This document shows positions 17,511-26,057 of a DNA stretch of 51,332 bases, piece after piece. Under the pieces are notes generated by a model. It ran no database searches, was not told the DNA's origin, and saw only the letters and a list, made by a program, of their open reading frames with translations. Location: contig JAAEET010000004.1 in NCBI GenBank assembly GCA_013415565.1, positions 1 to 51,332 of the forward strand, written 5' to 3'. Within the stretch, counting starts at the first letter, position 1. Each line of letters starts with the position of its first letter. The translations under genes and the position numbers were made by a program. Origin of the DNA: Methanomicrobiales archaeon (GTDB taxonomy: Archaea; Halobacteriota; Methanomicrobia; Methanomicrobiales; Methanospirillaceae).

Positions 17511-17642
17511 TCAGGGACTGCCCGCCACGAGATCGAACTGATCTGAGAGGGCCCGTATACGGCGATACATCAGGTACGAGATCACCAGGAGAGCACCGTC
17601 AATGACTCCCAGGGCGGTGATGGTGATCGGATCAGGTGTCAC
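17511..17642 (-). CDS. Small single-pass membrane protein (43 aa)
   Basis: A short open frame beginning GTG at 17642, overlapping the stop codon of the MinD-like gene in a GTGA arrangement, and ending in TGA at 17511. The product begins MTPDPITITA, continues with a hydrophobic segment (about residues 6-26, LGVIDGALLVISYLMY), then a basic RRIR cluster and an acidic tail. This order predicts one membrane helix with the basic end inside. The stop-start overlap and the hairpin directly after it support a real gene translationally coupled to the MinD-like ATPase. I know no family; a membrane anchor or recruitment peptide for MinD is a guess. Confidence 0.55.
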   Translation of the reverse strand: MTPDPITITALGVIDGALLVISYLMYRRIRALSDQFDLVAGSP

Positions 17643-18424
17643 CTCTTCCCCCTGAAGATGACCTTGGTGAACCGGTCGATGAAGGAGTCCTTCGGCTCCA
17701 TGACCTCTTTATCGTAGCTGATCCCGGCCAGTCCGGCTGCGATTCTCCTGATGGCAACCGATGATCCGGATGTCGGATACTTGATGACCACCGGGACTTT
17801 CGCAGATGCCGCCTTCTTCACGTTCTGGTCTTCGGGAACGAGGCCGATGACCCGTGCACCGAGAACTTTTTCCATCTTCTGGCTCACCGTGCCGGCACTC
17901 TCGGCCGTCGCCCGGTTGATGATCGCCCCCCGGACATGGCCGCCGACAACCTCTGCGAGGATCTTGGTCTTCATGGCATCGACGATAGCGGAAAGCTCCG
18001 GATTGACAACCAGGATCACATCGTCGGCTACTGCGAGGGGAACGACCCCGTCGCGGCTGATCCCGGCCGGGGCGTCGATCAGGAGAAAATCAAGCCGTTC
18101 GGTGAGATCCTTCAGGACATCCCGGAGACGTTCGGGATCCGACTGCTGGAATCCCTGGAGCGAGATCCCGCTTGGCACAACCTGAACGCCGCCGGGCCCT
18201 TCATAAACGGCATCGTGAATGGATGCCTTCCCGGCGAGAACTTCATGGAGGGTGACCGGCACATCCTCAAGCCCGATGGAGAGCCCGAGGTTGGCCATGC
18301 CGATGTCCGCATCCATAATACAGGTCCGTTTCCCGAATTTCGCGAGGCTTGTACCGAGATTGATCGTCATTGTTGTCTTTCCGGTTCCCCCCTTCCCGGA
18401 AGCAAAGGTGAATACCCTGACCAA
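17639..18424 (-). CDS. MinD/ParA-like P-loop ATPase
   Basis: A 261-residue SIMIBI-class ATPase with the deviant Walker A motif KGGTGKTT (11-18), CIMDADIGMANLGL (switch region) and LLIDAPAGI (Walker B). MinD-like ATPases dimerise on ATP and position division, chemotaxis, archaellum or pilus complexes at membranes. Archaeal MinD homologues place motility and chemotaxis assemblies at the pole. The C-terminal end is basic (FTKVIFRGKR) and could form an amphipathic membrane-targeting helix. The start is TTG at 18424, supported by AAGGAGGG six bases upstream. It is third in a minus-strand operon facing the pilus operon, so a role in placing the pilus machine is likely but inferred. Confidence 0.85.
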   Translation of the reverse strand: MVRVFTFASGKGGTGKTTMTINLGTSLAKFGKRTCIMDADIGMANLGLSIGLEDVPVTLHEVLAGKASIHDAVYEGPGGVQVVPSGISLQGFQQSDPERLRDVLKDLTERLDFLLIDAPAGISRDGVVPLAVADDVILVVNPELSAIVDAMKTKILAEVVGGHVRGAIINRATAESAGTVSQKMEKVLGARVIGLVPEDQNVKKAASAKVPVVIKYPTSGSSVAIRRIAAGLAGISYDKEVMEPKDSFIDRFTKVIFRGKR

Positions 18425-18496
18425 TTCAACCCTCCTTAGTCTAGTGATTGTCTCCTGCTTATAAAACCCTAATGGCGTTCTGTGCGAGGTTCCGGG

Positions 18497-18991
18497 TCAC
18501 ATTTGTGTCTCGAGCACAGTTCTTATATCGGCTTCCAGAATATGTACCACGTCTTCCGGTGGAGTCGTCCCGGCGCGGGCGATCACCACCAGGGGAGCAT
18601 CCCTGAACCTGAACGGAAATACCCGCACACCCGGATCGGGGGCAGGAGTCCCTTCCTGCAGAAGATTGCTGTAGTATGCGGCCTCATATTCCGGATTCCT
18701 GCTTCCATAGGAGGATACGACCAGGCCGTCCGCGGTCCCGATCACCAGAGAATCGAGGTGGTACTTCCCTGCCATGAGCCTGATTGCGGATCCCAGGTCG
18801 GGGGGTTGTTCGGATATCTGTCCGTGCGCAGGTTCTGGCTTCACGACCACCGGAGCCCGGGGCATCTTCTCCAATCCCTGGAACCGTTTCCGGAGCTCAA
18901 GGATAAATAGCGCATTGAGAATGCAGAGAAAGAGGCAGACGGCGGTGATGATGATCAGGACCAGCAGGAGGTAGGATTCTCCGGTGATCAT
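18497..18991 (-). CDS. Membrane-anchored protein, possible roadblock/LC7-like domain
   Basis: A 164-residue protein with one N-terminal membrane helix (about residues 6-31), a basic/Pro-rich linker and a cytoplasmic domain. Residues about 68-95 (AIRLMAGKYHLD then SLVIGTADGLVVSSYGS) match the strand-turn-strand opening of roadblock/LC7 domains (VxGxDGLVI). The later EDVVHILEADIRTVLE segment would be the closing helix. Roadblock proteins usually regulate small GTPases or ATPases. The gene overlaps the upstream DUF2226-like gene by four bases (ATGA), so the pair is translationally coupled. The domain call is by eye and moderate. Confidence 0.55.
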   Translation of the reverse strand: MITGESYLLLVLIIITAVCLFLCILNALFILELRKRFQGLEKMPRAPVVVKPEPAHGQISEQPPDLGSAIRLMAGKYHLDSLVIGTADGLVVSSYGSRNPEYEAAYYSNLLQEGTPAPDPGVRVFPFRFRDAPLVVIARAGTTPPEDVVHILEADIRTVLETQM

Positions 18992-19611
18992 GGTTCTCCT
19001 TTCCTGGTACTCTTTTCGAGGAGGTGTTCGAGCTCGAGCTTCTCGATCATCTGGCGGCAGTTCGCCCGGAATTTCTCGGTCATGGCCTGGATATCGAGTG
19101 CATCAAGTGCATCAAGGTCACGCATCAGGAGCGATGTTTCATCATCGGCAGGCTCTGATGGAATCCCACGCCCCGGGAACCCTGGTTCCATCGCCCGGTG
19201 CGCCCCACTTCCCGTTCCTGCGGCACGGGGTTCCGGGTGAGGGCGGGGAATATTATGCCGGAGCGGCGGAGGGGGGGAGCGCATGCCAGTGGGCGCCCTC
19301 GCTGCCCTGTCGATCCGTGCCGAAGGATTGAACTCAAGGGCGAGCTCGATCTGCGCATCGGACAGCCCATGGAGCACCGCATCGACCGGTTCTTCACCGG
19401 TGCGGGAGATCGCATCCATGGCTGCACGGGCGGCCAGGGATCCATACTCGGCGAGGACGATCTTCCCGTCGCTGAACACCAGCAGGATTGAGGTCTCACC
19501 CGAAACGATCTTGCAGTATCCCGAGAGGCACTCCTCCTCCATCTCGCGGATCAGGGAATGGAGGCCGGATCCTCTCTTCAATCCCCGGAACGTGCCCCTG
19601 GGAAGCTGCAT
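18988..19611 (-). CDS. DUF2226-like protein
   Basis: A 207-residue soluble protein. The N-terminal 90 residues (MQLPRGTFRGLKRG, LSGYCKIVSG, SILLVFSDGKIVLAEYGS) resemble DUF2226/DUF4388-type domains, in which a small beta-sheet carries a LLVF-DGK-V motif. A Pro/Arg-rich disordered region follows (about 105-160), then a helical tail (DLDALDALDIQAMTEKF). It is first in the minus-strand operon with the roadblock-like and MinD-like genes. Function unknown; the context suggests signalling or positioning of the pilus machine. The ATG at 19611 lies inside an inverted repeat (19610-19652). Confidence 0.55.
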   Translation of the reverse strand: MQLPRGTFRGLKRGSGLHSLIREMEEECLSGYCKIVSGETSILLVFSDGKIVLAEYGSLAARAAMDAISRTGEEPVDAVLHGLSDAQIELALEFNPSARIDRAARAPTGMRSPPPPLRHNIPRPHPEPRAAGTGSGAHRAMEPGFPGRGIPSEPADDETSLLMRDLDALDALDIQAMTEKFRANCRQMIEKLELEHLLEKSTRKGEP

Positions 19612-19652
19612 CAGTAGTCAATACTCTCTCATTCGTTCATAATACTACTGAT
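19610..19652. promoter_or_regulatory. 9-bp inverted repeat at the divergent promoter region
   Basis: ATCAGTAGT (19610-19618) and ACTACTGAT (19644-19652) are perfect inverted copies 25 bases apart. They cover the start codon and promoter-proximal region of the minus-strand operon and face the plus-strand pilus operon. The arrangement fits a dimeric regulator binding site, but could be chance. Confidence 0.45.
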
Positions 19653-19701
19653 CTCCGGGCCTCCCCGGAACCGGTGAAAAAAGACGGATTCCGGGCAAAC
19701 A

Positions 19702-19710
19702 TTTTTATTT
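19702..19710 (+). promoter_or_regulatory. Probable TATA box of the pilus operon
   Basis: TTTTTATTT at 19702-19710 would start transcription near 19733, leaving a short leader with the AGGTGG site for the ATG at 19753. A second box, TTTTTATAC (19729-19737), is too close to the start codon to give a leader with that site. Confidence 0.4.
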
Positions 19711-19752
19711 CCAGATATCCAGAGGATGTTTTTATACAATAGGTGGCATGGA

Positions 19753-20100
19753 ATGTTAAAACAGATTTTAGGAGAGTTCCTCAACCTTGAGGGAGTCTCC
19801 GCAGCAGTAGTAGTGGGTCGCGACGGGTTCGTGATAGAGAGCGCCATGTCCGGCAAGATGGACATCGACGCTCTCGGGGCAATGGCTTCGACCGGCATCG
19901 GGACATCCGAGGCGATGGGAAGAGAACTGGGAAAGGGCGAGCTCACCCAGATGCTCGTGGAGCTTGACCGGGGCCCGATCATCGTTTCGCCGCTTTCGAA
20001 AGACGAACTGATCGCCATCGTGGCGGAAAATTCCTCGAACCTGGGAAGGATCCGGTACGAGCTCAAGAAGAACAAGGAACGTCTGGTAGCGGCACTCTGA
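19753..20100 (+). CDS. Roadblock/LC7 domain protein 1
   Basis: A 115-residue protein that is one roadblock/LC7 domain: an opening helix (MLKQILGEFL), then GVSAAVVVGRDGFVIES, a central helix with many Ala and Gly, the strand pair MLVELDRGPIIVSPL and a closing basic helix (LGRIRYELKKNKERL). Roadblock proteins of the MglB/LC7 type form dimers that regulate small GTPases and polarity in bacteria. The ATG at 19753 has AGGTGG six bases upstream and was preferred over an upstream in-frame ATG at 19726. First gene of the plus-strand pilus operon. Confidence 0.85.
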   Translation: MLKQILGEFLNLEGVSAAVVVGRDGFVIESAMSGKMDIDALGAMASTGIGTSEAMGRELGKGELTQMLVELDRGPIIVSPLSKDELIAIVAENSSNLGRIRYELKKNKERLVAAL

Positions 20101-20132
20101 ATGCCGGATATCGATACCGGTAACCAAGGGAA

Positions 20133-20543
20133 ATGACACAATCCGGACGGTCCCGGACGGCTGATCGGATGCCGGCAGAGACGCGGGAACTGCGGGTGGC
20201 CGAGGTATCTCACCTCCTCGATGACAACAGGCTCCAGATCATCAAACGGCAACCCGGGGTTCTCTCGGTCATCGCGTTCTACGAAGGATTTCCGGTCAAA
20301 TCGGTAGGAAATGGGGATTTTGAGCAGGTGGCTGCGATAGCAGAGGATTTCCTCCGGGCAGGGGAGCGGATCACCAGCGATATGAGGATGGGAGTCCTCG
20401 ATCAGATCATCCTGGAAGCCGGGGAGAAGAAATGCATTATCGTCCCTTATGGGGATCTCTCGCTCTGCATGGTCACCCGGGCGGACGCGAATCTTGGCCT
20501 GATCAGGCTTGCGATACGGCATCTCCAGGCGATGGAACTATAA
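20133..20543 (+). CDS. Roadblock/LC7 domain protein 2
   Basis: A 136-residue second roadblock/LC7-type protein, more divergent than its neighbour. After a basic N-terminal extension of about 20 residues come a helix (RVAEVSHLLDD), the VLSVIAFYEGFPVKSV strand-turn-strand, a long helix, the strand pair KKCIIVPYGDLSLCMVT and a C-terminal helix. Two different roadblock proteins in a row suggest a heterodimer. An internal ATG at 20169 would remove the basic extension. It lies 32 bases after the first roadblock gene and 37 bases before the ATPase gene. Confidence 0.75.
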   Translation: MTQSGRSRTADRMPAETRELRVAEVSHLLDDNRLQIIKRQPGVLSVIAFYEGFPVKSVGNGDFEQVAAIAEDFLRAGERITSDMRMGVLDQIILEAGEKKCIIVPYGDLSLCMVTRADANLGLIRLAIRHLQAMEL

Positions 20544-20580
20544 CGTGATATCATGGTGGAAATGAAGGAAGGTGGTACCA

Positions 20581-22746
20581 ATGGCAGAAAAGAAGGAATC
20601 ATCACTCAAGAAATTATTCTCCCGCGGTAAGAAAGAGGAGAAACGGGAGCAGATGACAATTCCAGACCTCGATGAGGCTGAAGGCAGCGATTTTGAATTT
20701 GATTTTTCCGAAGAAATCAAGCGTGCGGTGGGCCCGCCGCCAAATACCCGGATCGTAAAAGAGGAACGGCCGGGGGAAGCTGGTGAAAAGGGTGAACCGG
20801 CCGGAATGGCCTTCGAAACTCAGGGAACCTTTGAGAGCGATGAAGGAGAAGTGGTGAGCCAGGCTCCTGCGACACCCCGGTTTGTCCCGGCAAAGAAGAG
20901 CGTCTGGTCGGATGATAAGCCTGCGCGGGACGAGGCGGTAGTCTCTATCGATGAGATCAATGACCTCTCCGGCCTGGTCCTTCCCAAGAGTGCCACCTTC
21001 GAGGTGGATGAGCTCAAGATAAAGGCCCGGACCCAGGTCTTTGACCTCAAGAGCAAGGGAGGCATCCCGTCCCAGAAAGAGAGCGCGCTCACTGGCGAAG
21101 GGTTCAAGACCGTGACGGAGGCGGCAACGGCGATCGAGGCCGAGCCGCCCAGGGCCGGGCTGCTCAAGAAACTGAGCCCGCTCTCGGTTGTCCGTCATGA
21201 AGTGGCGGCCTATGACCAGAGAATCCATGGCCCCCTCATTGATCTCACCTTCCGGCCCCGGCCCGGCGTTGAAGAGATCGAGACGTATCCGGTCAATGAG
21301 CCATATGCGTTTATCAGGATTACCTACGACCACGCCACCCACGAGTATACGTATGAGATCCTGGAACCGCTCCTCACAGCGGCAGAGGACGAACTTTTCC
21401 GGGAGATCAAGGAGCGCATCTTCGAGCGTCTCGATGTGAACACCCAGAACCTGCCCGATGAGCAGGCCCGGATCACCCTCCGCGAAGTGACCGACGACGT
21501 TATCGCCGATTTCGGCCTCTCGCTTACCCCGATCCAGCGCGAGAAGATCCTCTACAACATGTACAAGGAGTTCCTCGGCAACGGAATGATCGACCCCATC
21601 ATGCACGACCGCTACATCGAGGATATCTCCTGCGACGGGGTCAACGTGAACCTCTTTGTCTACCATACCCGGTACGAATCGATGAGGACCAATCTCCGTT
21701 ACAAGAGTTCCGGGGAACTCGACTCGTATGTGACCAAGCTTGCCCAGAGATCGGGGAAATACATTTCCATCGCCGAGCCGATGCTCGATTCGACCATGCA
21801 TGACGGGTCCCGGATCCAGATGACCCTCGGGACCGAGGTGACTGCTCACGGATCCACCTACACCATCCGTAAGTTCAAGTCCGAACCGATCACGCCCACC
21901 GATTTGATCGAATGGTCCACCTTCTCCCCTCTGTCCATCGCATTTCTCTGGCTGGCCGTGGAGAGCGGCAAATCCTGTATTTTCGCCGGAGGGACGGCGT
22001 CGGGGAAGACCACCTCGTTGAACGCCATTTCGCTCTTTATTCCACCCCTGGCAAAGATCGTCACGCTCGAGGACACAAGGGAGCTGAAACTGCCGCATCC
22101 GAACTGGATTCCCAGCGTCACCCGGACCTCCTTTGATACCGCGGGCAAAGGCGAGATCGATATGTACGAGCTGCTCCGTGCCGCCCTTCGTCAGCGTCCA
22201 GAGTACCTGATCGTCGGTGAAGTGAGGGGCCGGGAAGCGCTGACCCTGTTCCAGGCCATGAGCACCGGGCACGTGACCTACTCCACGATACATGCCGATT
22301 CGGTGGCAAGCATCGTCCATCGTCTGGAAAACCCTCCGCTCGATGTTCCAAGGAACATGCTCTCCGCCCTGAACCTCGTATCGGTCCAGGTGCAGGCGAG
22401 GATCGGCGGCCAGCGGATCAGGAGGAACAAGCAGATCGTCGAGATCCTCGATCTCGATCCGCGTACCAACGAGCTGATCACGAACGAGGTCTTCCGGTGG
22501 CACCCGGTCACCGATGACATCACCTATTCGGGTAAATCATTTGTCCTCGAGGAGATCATGGAGGCCCGAGGCTGGTCGGAGACGAGGATGCGGGAGGAAC
22601 TCAAGATGCGACAGGAGGTGCTCGAATGGATGCGTGTCAAGAAGATCCGCGAGTACCGCGATGTCAGCAACATCCTGATCCAGTACTACCGCGATCCCTC
22701 GAAGGTGATGGATATCGTGCGAGCCGACCTCTATCCCACGGAATGA
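20581..22746 (+). CDS. Type II/IV secretion-type ATPase (archaeal pilus assembly, TadA/GspE/FlaI family)
   Basis: A 721-residue motor ATPase for type IV pilus-like assembly. The first about 200 residues are charged and low-complexity and probably bind partners. A conserved N-terminal domain (about 200-440) follows. The RecA-like core has Walker A GGTASGKTT (470-478), an Asp-box TLEDTREL, Walker B LIVGEVRG and a His-box STGHVTYSTIHAD. ATP hydrolysis would drive pilin insertion with the membrane proteins encoded next. The ATG at 20581 follows GGTGG; a GTG at 20572 is also in frame. The gene lies after two roadblock genes, an unusual association. Confidence 0.92.
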   Translation: MAEKKESSLKKLFSRGKKEEKREQMTIPDLDEAEGSDFEFDFSEEIKRAVGPPPNTRIVKEERPGEAGEKGEPAGMAFETQGTFESDEGEVVSQAPATPRFVPAKKSVWSDDKPARDEAVVSIDEINDLSGLVLPKSATFEVDELKIKARTQVFDLKSKGGIPSQKESALTGEGFKTVTEAATAIEAEPPRAGLLKKLSPLSVVRHEVAAYDQRIHGPLIDLTFRPRPGVEEIETYPVNEPYAFIRITYDHATHEYTYEILEPLLTAAEDELFREIKERIFERLDVNTQNLPDEQARITLREVTDDVIADFGLSLTPIQREKILYNMYKEFLGNGMIDPIMHDRYIEDISCDGVNVNLFVYHTRYESMRTNLRYKSSGELDSYVTKLAQRSGKYISIAEPMLDSTMHDGSRIQMTLGTEVTAHGSTYTIRKFKSEPITPTDLIEWSTFSPLSIAFLWLAVESGKSCIFAGGTASGKTTSLNAISLFIPPLAKIVTLEDTRELKLPHPNWIPSVTRTSFDTAGKGEIDMYELLRAALRQRPEYLIVGEVRGREALTLFQAMSTGHVTYSTIHADSVASIVHRLENPPLDVPRNMLSALNLVSVQVQARIGGQRIRRNKQIVEILDLDPRTNELITNEVFRWHPVTDDITYSGKSFVLEEIMEARGWSETRMREELKMRQEVLEWMRVKKIREYRDVSNILIQYYRDPSKVMDIVRADLYPTE

Positions 22747-22751
22747 CCTGA

Positions 22752-23675
22752 ATGAACAGCATCCAGCGACTGGCCTTCCGGCTGTTTGGAACCTATGCGG
22801 GGAAGAAGCGGAACAGGTACGCGGAACTGAGGAACGCCCTCCTGACCGCGAGGATGAAAGTCCCGTTCGAAGTCTATCTCTCCACCGCCTATCTCGGATC
22901 GATCATCGTCGGTATTCTCTCCGCCGTCTTCCTCGGATTTTTTACCTGGGCGTTCAACATCCCCGGGATGATTACTTACCGGGGAGCGGCACCGGACTTC
23001 ATCATCACCCTCTCCCAGCACGCCCTGATTCTCGGCACCATCCTTGCCACCCTCATATCGTTCGCCGTGATCGGGGGAATAACGTTCGTGATATTTCTCC
23101 TCTACCCATCCTATGTCGCCGGAAACCGGAAGAGAAACATCGATGCCACCCTGCCCTACGCCATCAACTATGTTACTGCCATGTCGACGGCCGGAATTCC
23201 GCCGGCAGAGATCTTCCGCCAGCTGGGGAGCAGTACCATCTACGGGGAGAGTGCGACCGAGGCACGGTTTGTTGCCCTCGAGATCGACCTCTACGGGCGC
23301 GACCTGATCGATGCGCTCAGGCTGGTCTCTTCCACCACGCCGAGTTTCCGGATGAAGGAATTCCTGCAGGGAGCGATGGGCTGCATATCGAGCGGGAGCA
23401 ACCTGACCGAGTATTTCCGGAACAAGGCAGAGCAGTACGCCCTCGAGAACCGGCAGACCCAGAAACTGTTCCTTGAGACGCTCGGGCTTATCGCCGAATC
23501 GTACGTGACGGCGATGGTGGCCGGTCCGCTCTTCCTCATCATCCTCCAGTCGATCATGTCCATCCTCTCGAGGCAGTCGCAGCCGATCTTCCTCTACATC
23601 ATCATCTACCTGATCATCCCGTTCGGGAGTCTCGGCTTCGTGATCCTCATCAGTTCAATGACCCCGGAGACCTGA
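22752..23675 (+). CDS. Type II secretion F-family membrane protein 1 (FlaJ/TadC-like)
   Basis: A 307-residue integral membrane platform protein. Hydrophobic helices occur near residues 35-60, 90-120, 245-270 and 278-303. The T2SSF cytoplasmic helical domain lies between about 125 and 240 (ATLPYAINYVTAMSTAGIPPA, split as ATLPYAINYV and TAMSTAGIPPA), with a GSSTIYGES turn. These proteins anchor the motor ATPase and the growing pilus. It starts five bases after the ATPase stop. Together with the next gene it forms a pair of F-type proteins, as in Tad-like systems (TadB/TadC). Confidence 0.9.
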   Translation: MNSIQRLAFRLFGTYAGKKRNRYAELRNALLTARMKVPFEVYLSTAYLGSIIVGILSAVFLGFFTWAFNIPGMITYRGAAPDFIITLSQHALILGTILATLISFAVIGGITFVIFLLYPSYVAGNRKRNIDATLPYAINYVTAMSTAGIPPAEIFRQLGSSTIYGESATEARFVALEIDLYGRDLIDALRLVSSTTPSFRMKEFLQGAMGCISSGSNLTEYFRNKAEQYALENRQTQKLFLETLGLIAESYVTAMVAGPLFLIILQSIMSILSRQSQPIFLYIIIYLIIPFGSLGFVILISSMTPET

Positions 23676-23677
23676 CC

Positions 23678-24823
23678 ATGGCTATCAAAGATCTCTTCAA
23701 AGGAACCACCAAAAAAGGAGCCGGCGAAGACACGCCCCCGCCCCCGCCGGTCCGGGAAGGGGCTGCGCCGGCAGGAGAGAAGACGGGAAGGGTGGAGGCC
23801 CTGTCCCGGCTGATAAAGAAGGAAAAACCGCCGAAGATCGAACTCGGGGAGCGCGAAAAATCCGAGTTCGAGCATGAACAGGACACAATAGTCAGGAAGA
23901 TCGAGAAGTACCGGGCCTCCGAGCACGGGTTCGGCCGTCTCCTGAAGCACCCGGTCAAGGTTCTGACGGAACAGCCGATCAACACGCTCTACGTCACGAT
24001 TCCTGTTGCCATTCTGTTCTTCCTGATCGGTGCGGCAATCGTCATCCGGGACAACGGGGTATCCGCCATCTATACCTCGACGATGATCGACGACCTCATC
24101 ATCTTCGCATTCTTCATCGCATCGGTCCCGCTCGCCATCCTCGATTTCAGGGAGATGTCACGGCGGCGCCACATCGAAGAAGCGCTCCCGAACTTCTACC
24201 GTGACCTGGCCGGGATGAACGACTCGGGCATGACCCTGCCGAATGCCGTTCATCTCGTCGCCCAGAGCGATTACTCGACCCTCACCCCCTACGTCAAGAG
24301 ACTCGACAACGAGATGTCCTGGAATGTAACCTTCATCGATGCCATCCAGCGGTTCCGGGCCCGTCTCGCCACCCCCCTCACCGACCGCAGCATCGACCTG
24401 ATCGCCAAGGCGAGCAAGGCCGGCGGCGATGTGAGCGAGGTGCTCAGGGCGGCGGCAAACGACAGCTACGAATACATCACACTCAGGACCGACCGCCGGA
24501 ACAACATGCTGATCTACATCGTGATCGTGTTCATTGCCTTCATGGTGTTCGTCTTCGTGATCTACATCCTGGTGACCACCTTCCTCTCGGTCATGGCCAC
24601 GGCCGGTGCCGCCGCGGCCGAGACGTCGGCAGCAGCGTCATCGTTCGGTGCGAATGTCGATCTCCCCCTGTATACCCGGCTCTTCACCCACGCGGCCATC
24701 CTGCAGGGGCTCTTCTCGGGCTTCGTGGCCGGCCAGATGGGCGAAGGGAGAGCGATTGCCGGTCTGAAATATTCGGTCATCATGGTCCTGATCGCCTGGG
24801 TGATGTTCCGGTTCTTCATCTGA
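23678..24823 (+). CDS. Type II secretion F-family membrane protein 2 (FlaJ/TadC-like)
   Basis: A 381-residue membrane protein with an about 85-residue charged, Pro-rich cytoplasmic N-terminus, membrane helices near 105-125 and 137-155, the T2SSF domain (EEALPNFYRDLAGMNDSGM region, about 165-260, with KASKAGGDVSEVL), and further helices near 270-295, 335-355 and 362-381. An Ala-rich external loop (about 305-325) lies between the third and fourth helices. It partners the preceding F-type protein in the pilus platform. The last gene of the operon, followed by a hairpin and T-run. Confidence 0.9.
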   Translation: MAIKDLFKGTTKKGAGEDTPPPPPVREGAAPAGEKTGRVEALSRLIKKEKPPKIELGEREKSEFEHEQDTIVRKIEKYRASEHGFGRLLKHPVKVLTEQPINTLYVTIPVAILFFLIGAAIVIRDNGVSAIYTSTMIDDLIIFAFFIASVPLAILDFREMSRRRHIEEALPNFYRDLAGMNDSGMTLPNAVHLVAQSDYSTLTPYVKRLDNEMSWNVTFIDAIQRFRARLATPLTDRSIDLIAKASKAGGDVSEVLRAAANDSYEYITLRTDRRNNMLIYIVIVFIAFMVFVFVIYILVTTFLSVMATAGAAAAETSAAASSFGANVDLPLYTRLFTHAAILQGLFSGFVAGQMGEGRAIAGLKYSVIMVLIAWVMFRFFI

Positions 24824-24852
24824 ATCCCCGGGGAATACCACCCCCCTTCCAT

Positions 24853-24895
24853 TTCCCGGAAATCCATGCCATGGTGTACCGGGAAGGCGTTTTTT
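24853..24895 (+). terminator. Hairpin plus T-run ending the pilus operon
   Basis: TTCCCGG (24853-24859) pairs with CCGGGAA (24879-24885), and six T residues follow at 24890-24895. The site lies 30 bases after the last pilus gene and before the convergent top6A gene. Confidence 0.65.
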
Positions 24896-24968
24896 ACAGA
24901 AAGACCGGAAGAGACCAACGGGCAGGATAAATCGGGCCCCGGAGGAAATAAAACGATTACGGGAGCCC

Positions 24969-26057
24969 TTACAGTACCCCCATGTCCGAGAGCCGTGCCG
25001 GGAGATATTCGCGGGTCACGAAATCGAGCCCCTTGGCCGCAAAGGCCTGCTGTTCGGACTTGAGGTTGAGCTTCAGCTGGAGCTCGATCTGCTCTTTCCA
25101 GTATGCCGACGAGAAACGGGGGTCGGTGAGCTCGCTTTTCAGGGCAGCGACATCCTTCTCGTTCAGGTGGTCGGAAGGAAGGTTGTAGTCCCGGATGTCG
25201 CTTGGCTGGACACCCACGAACTGGGCTTTCGGGGTGGCAAGGAGCTCGGAAATGTGGGCGCTCTTGATAGCCCCGTAGGCAACGCTGGCATAGATACGGT
25301 AGGACCAGGGGTCGCCATCGGTGAAGACCACCACCGGTATCCCGAACTGGTCATTGATGCGGTTGAGGATGCGCCGGGTGGAGCGTGCGGGCTGCCCCTT
25401 GAGATGGACGAGGATTGCCCGATGATCGCTGTCAAAACCGTTCTCGATCAGACGGGCATACATGCCGCCGGTCTCGATCGCGATCACGAACTGCGCGTCG
25501 TGGTCGAGGAGCTCGATATTTTCCACATTGGTCGGTATCTGGTAGCCCGCCTCCCCGACATCATCCTGGCAGTGGATATCGCGGGCCCCCCGCCGGGTCA
25601 GCTCTCGGATTCTCAACGGGCCGAAGACCGTCGCCCCGTCCTCCTCGGGCCGGAGGTGGAATGCCTCGCGCTGCATATCGGTCAGGATCTCGAGATCCTC
25701 GATCAGGAAGTTGCTCTCGTCCTGTGCCTGGAACTTCGCTTTCTTCCATCCCTCGGAGATGTAGTAGAGCTCCCTCAGCGTCGAGGACCGGTTCTCGCGG
25801 ATCTGTTTCTTCAGAAACCAGATGACCCAGGCCATCTTGAGGAGATGCAGGGCGCTCTTGGCGGTCCCTGCCGACCGGGTGCTCTCGCGGTCCCCGTATT
25901 TCCAGACCTCGGCCTCGTCATCGTACGCGATGTTCTGCTTGGTCCGTGTCGGGAGCGAGATCGAGGGAATCTGCCCTCCGGTCATCTGGCTGTACCATTT
26001 CCGGGCGATCCCGACCAGCCGGTCGGTCGCCAGGGTATCGAGATCGGATTTAGGCAT
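24969..26057 (-). CDS. top6A: DNA topoisomerase VI subunit A
   Basis: A 362-residue Spo11-like subunit that cleaves both DNA strands through a tyrosine. The catalytic Tyr is in RELYY (residues 98-99). The Toprim metal site shows E in [14 protein letters not shown] and the DxD of [10 protein letters not shown]. Length is typical. The ATG at 26057 (MPKSDLDT) lies eight bases before the end of top6B, so the genes overlap and are coupled. The upstream in-frame start at 26090 lies inside top6B and is rejected. Confidence 0.96.
   Translation of the reverse strand: MPKSDLDTLATDRLVGIARKWYSQMTGGQIPSISLPTRTKQNIAYDDEAEVWKYGDRESTRSAGTAKSALHLLKMAWVIWFLKKQIRENRSSTLRELYYISEGWKKAKFQAQDESNFLIEDLEILTDMQREAFHLRPEEDGATVFGPLRIRELTRRGARDIHCQDDVGEAGYQIPTNVENIELLDHDAQFVIAIETGGMYARLIENGFDSDHRAILVHLKGQPARSTRRILNRINDQFGIPVVVFTDGDPWSYRIYASVAYGAIKSAHISELLATPKAQFVGVQPSDIRDYNLPSDHLNEKDVAALKSELTDPRFSSAYWKEQIELQLKLNLKSEQQAFAAKGLDFVTREYLPARLSDMGVL

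Noticed and set aside
20614-22503. A 629-codon open frame on the minus strand
   Set aside because: Antisense to the clearly identified secretion ATPase; no family features.
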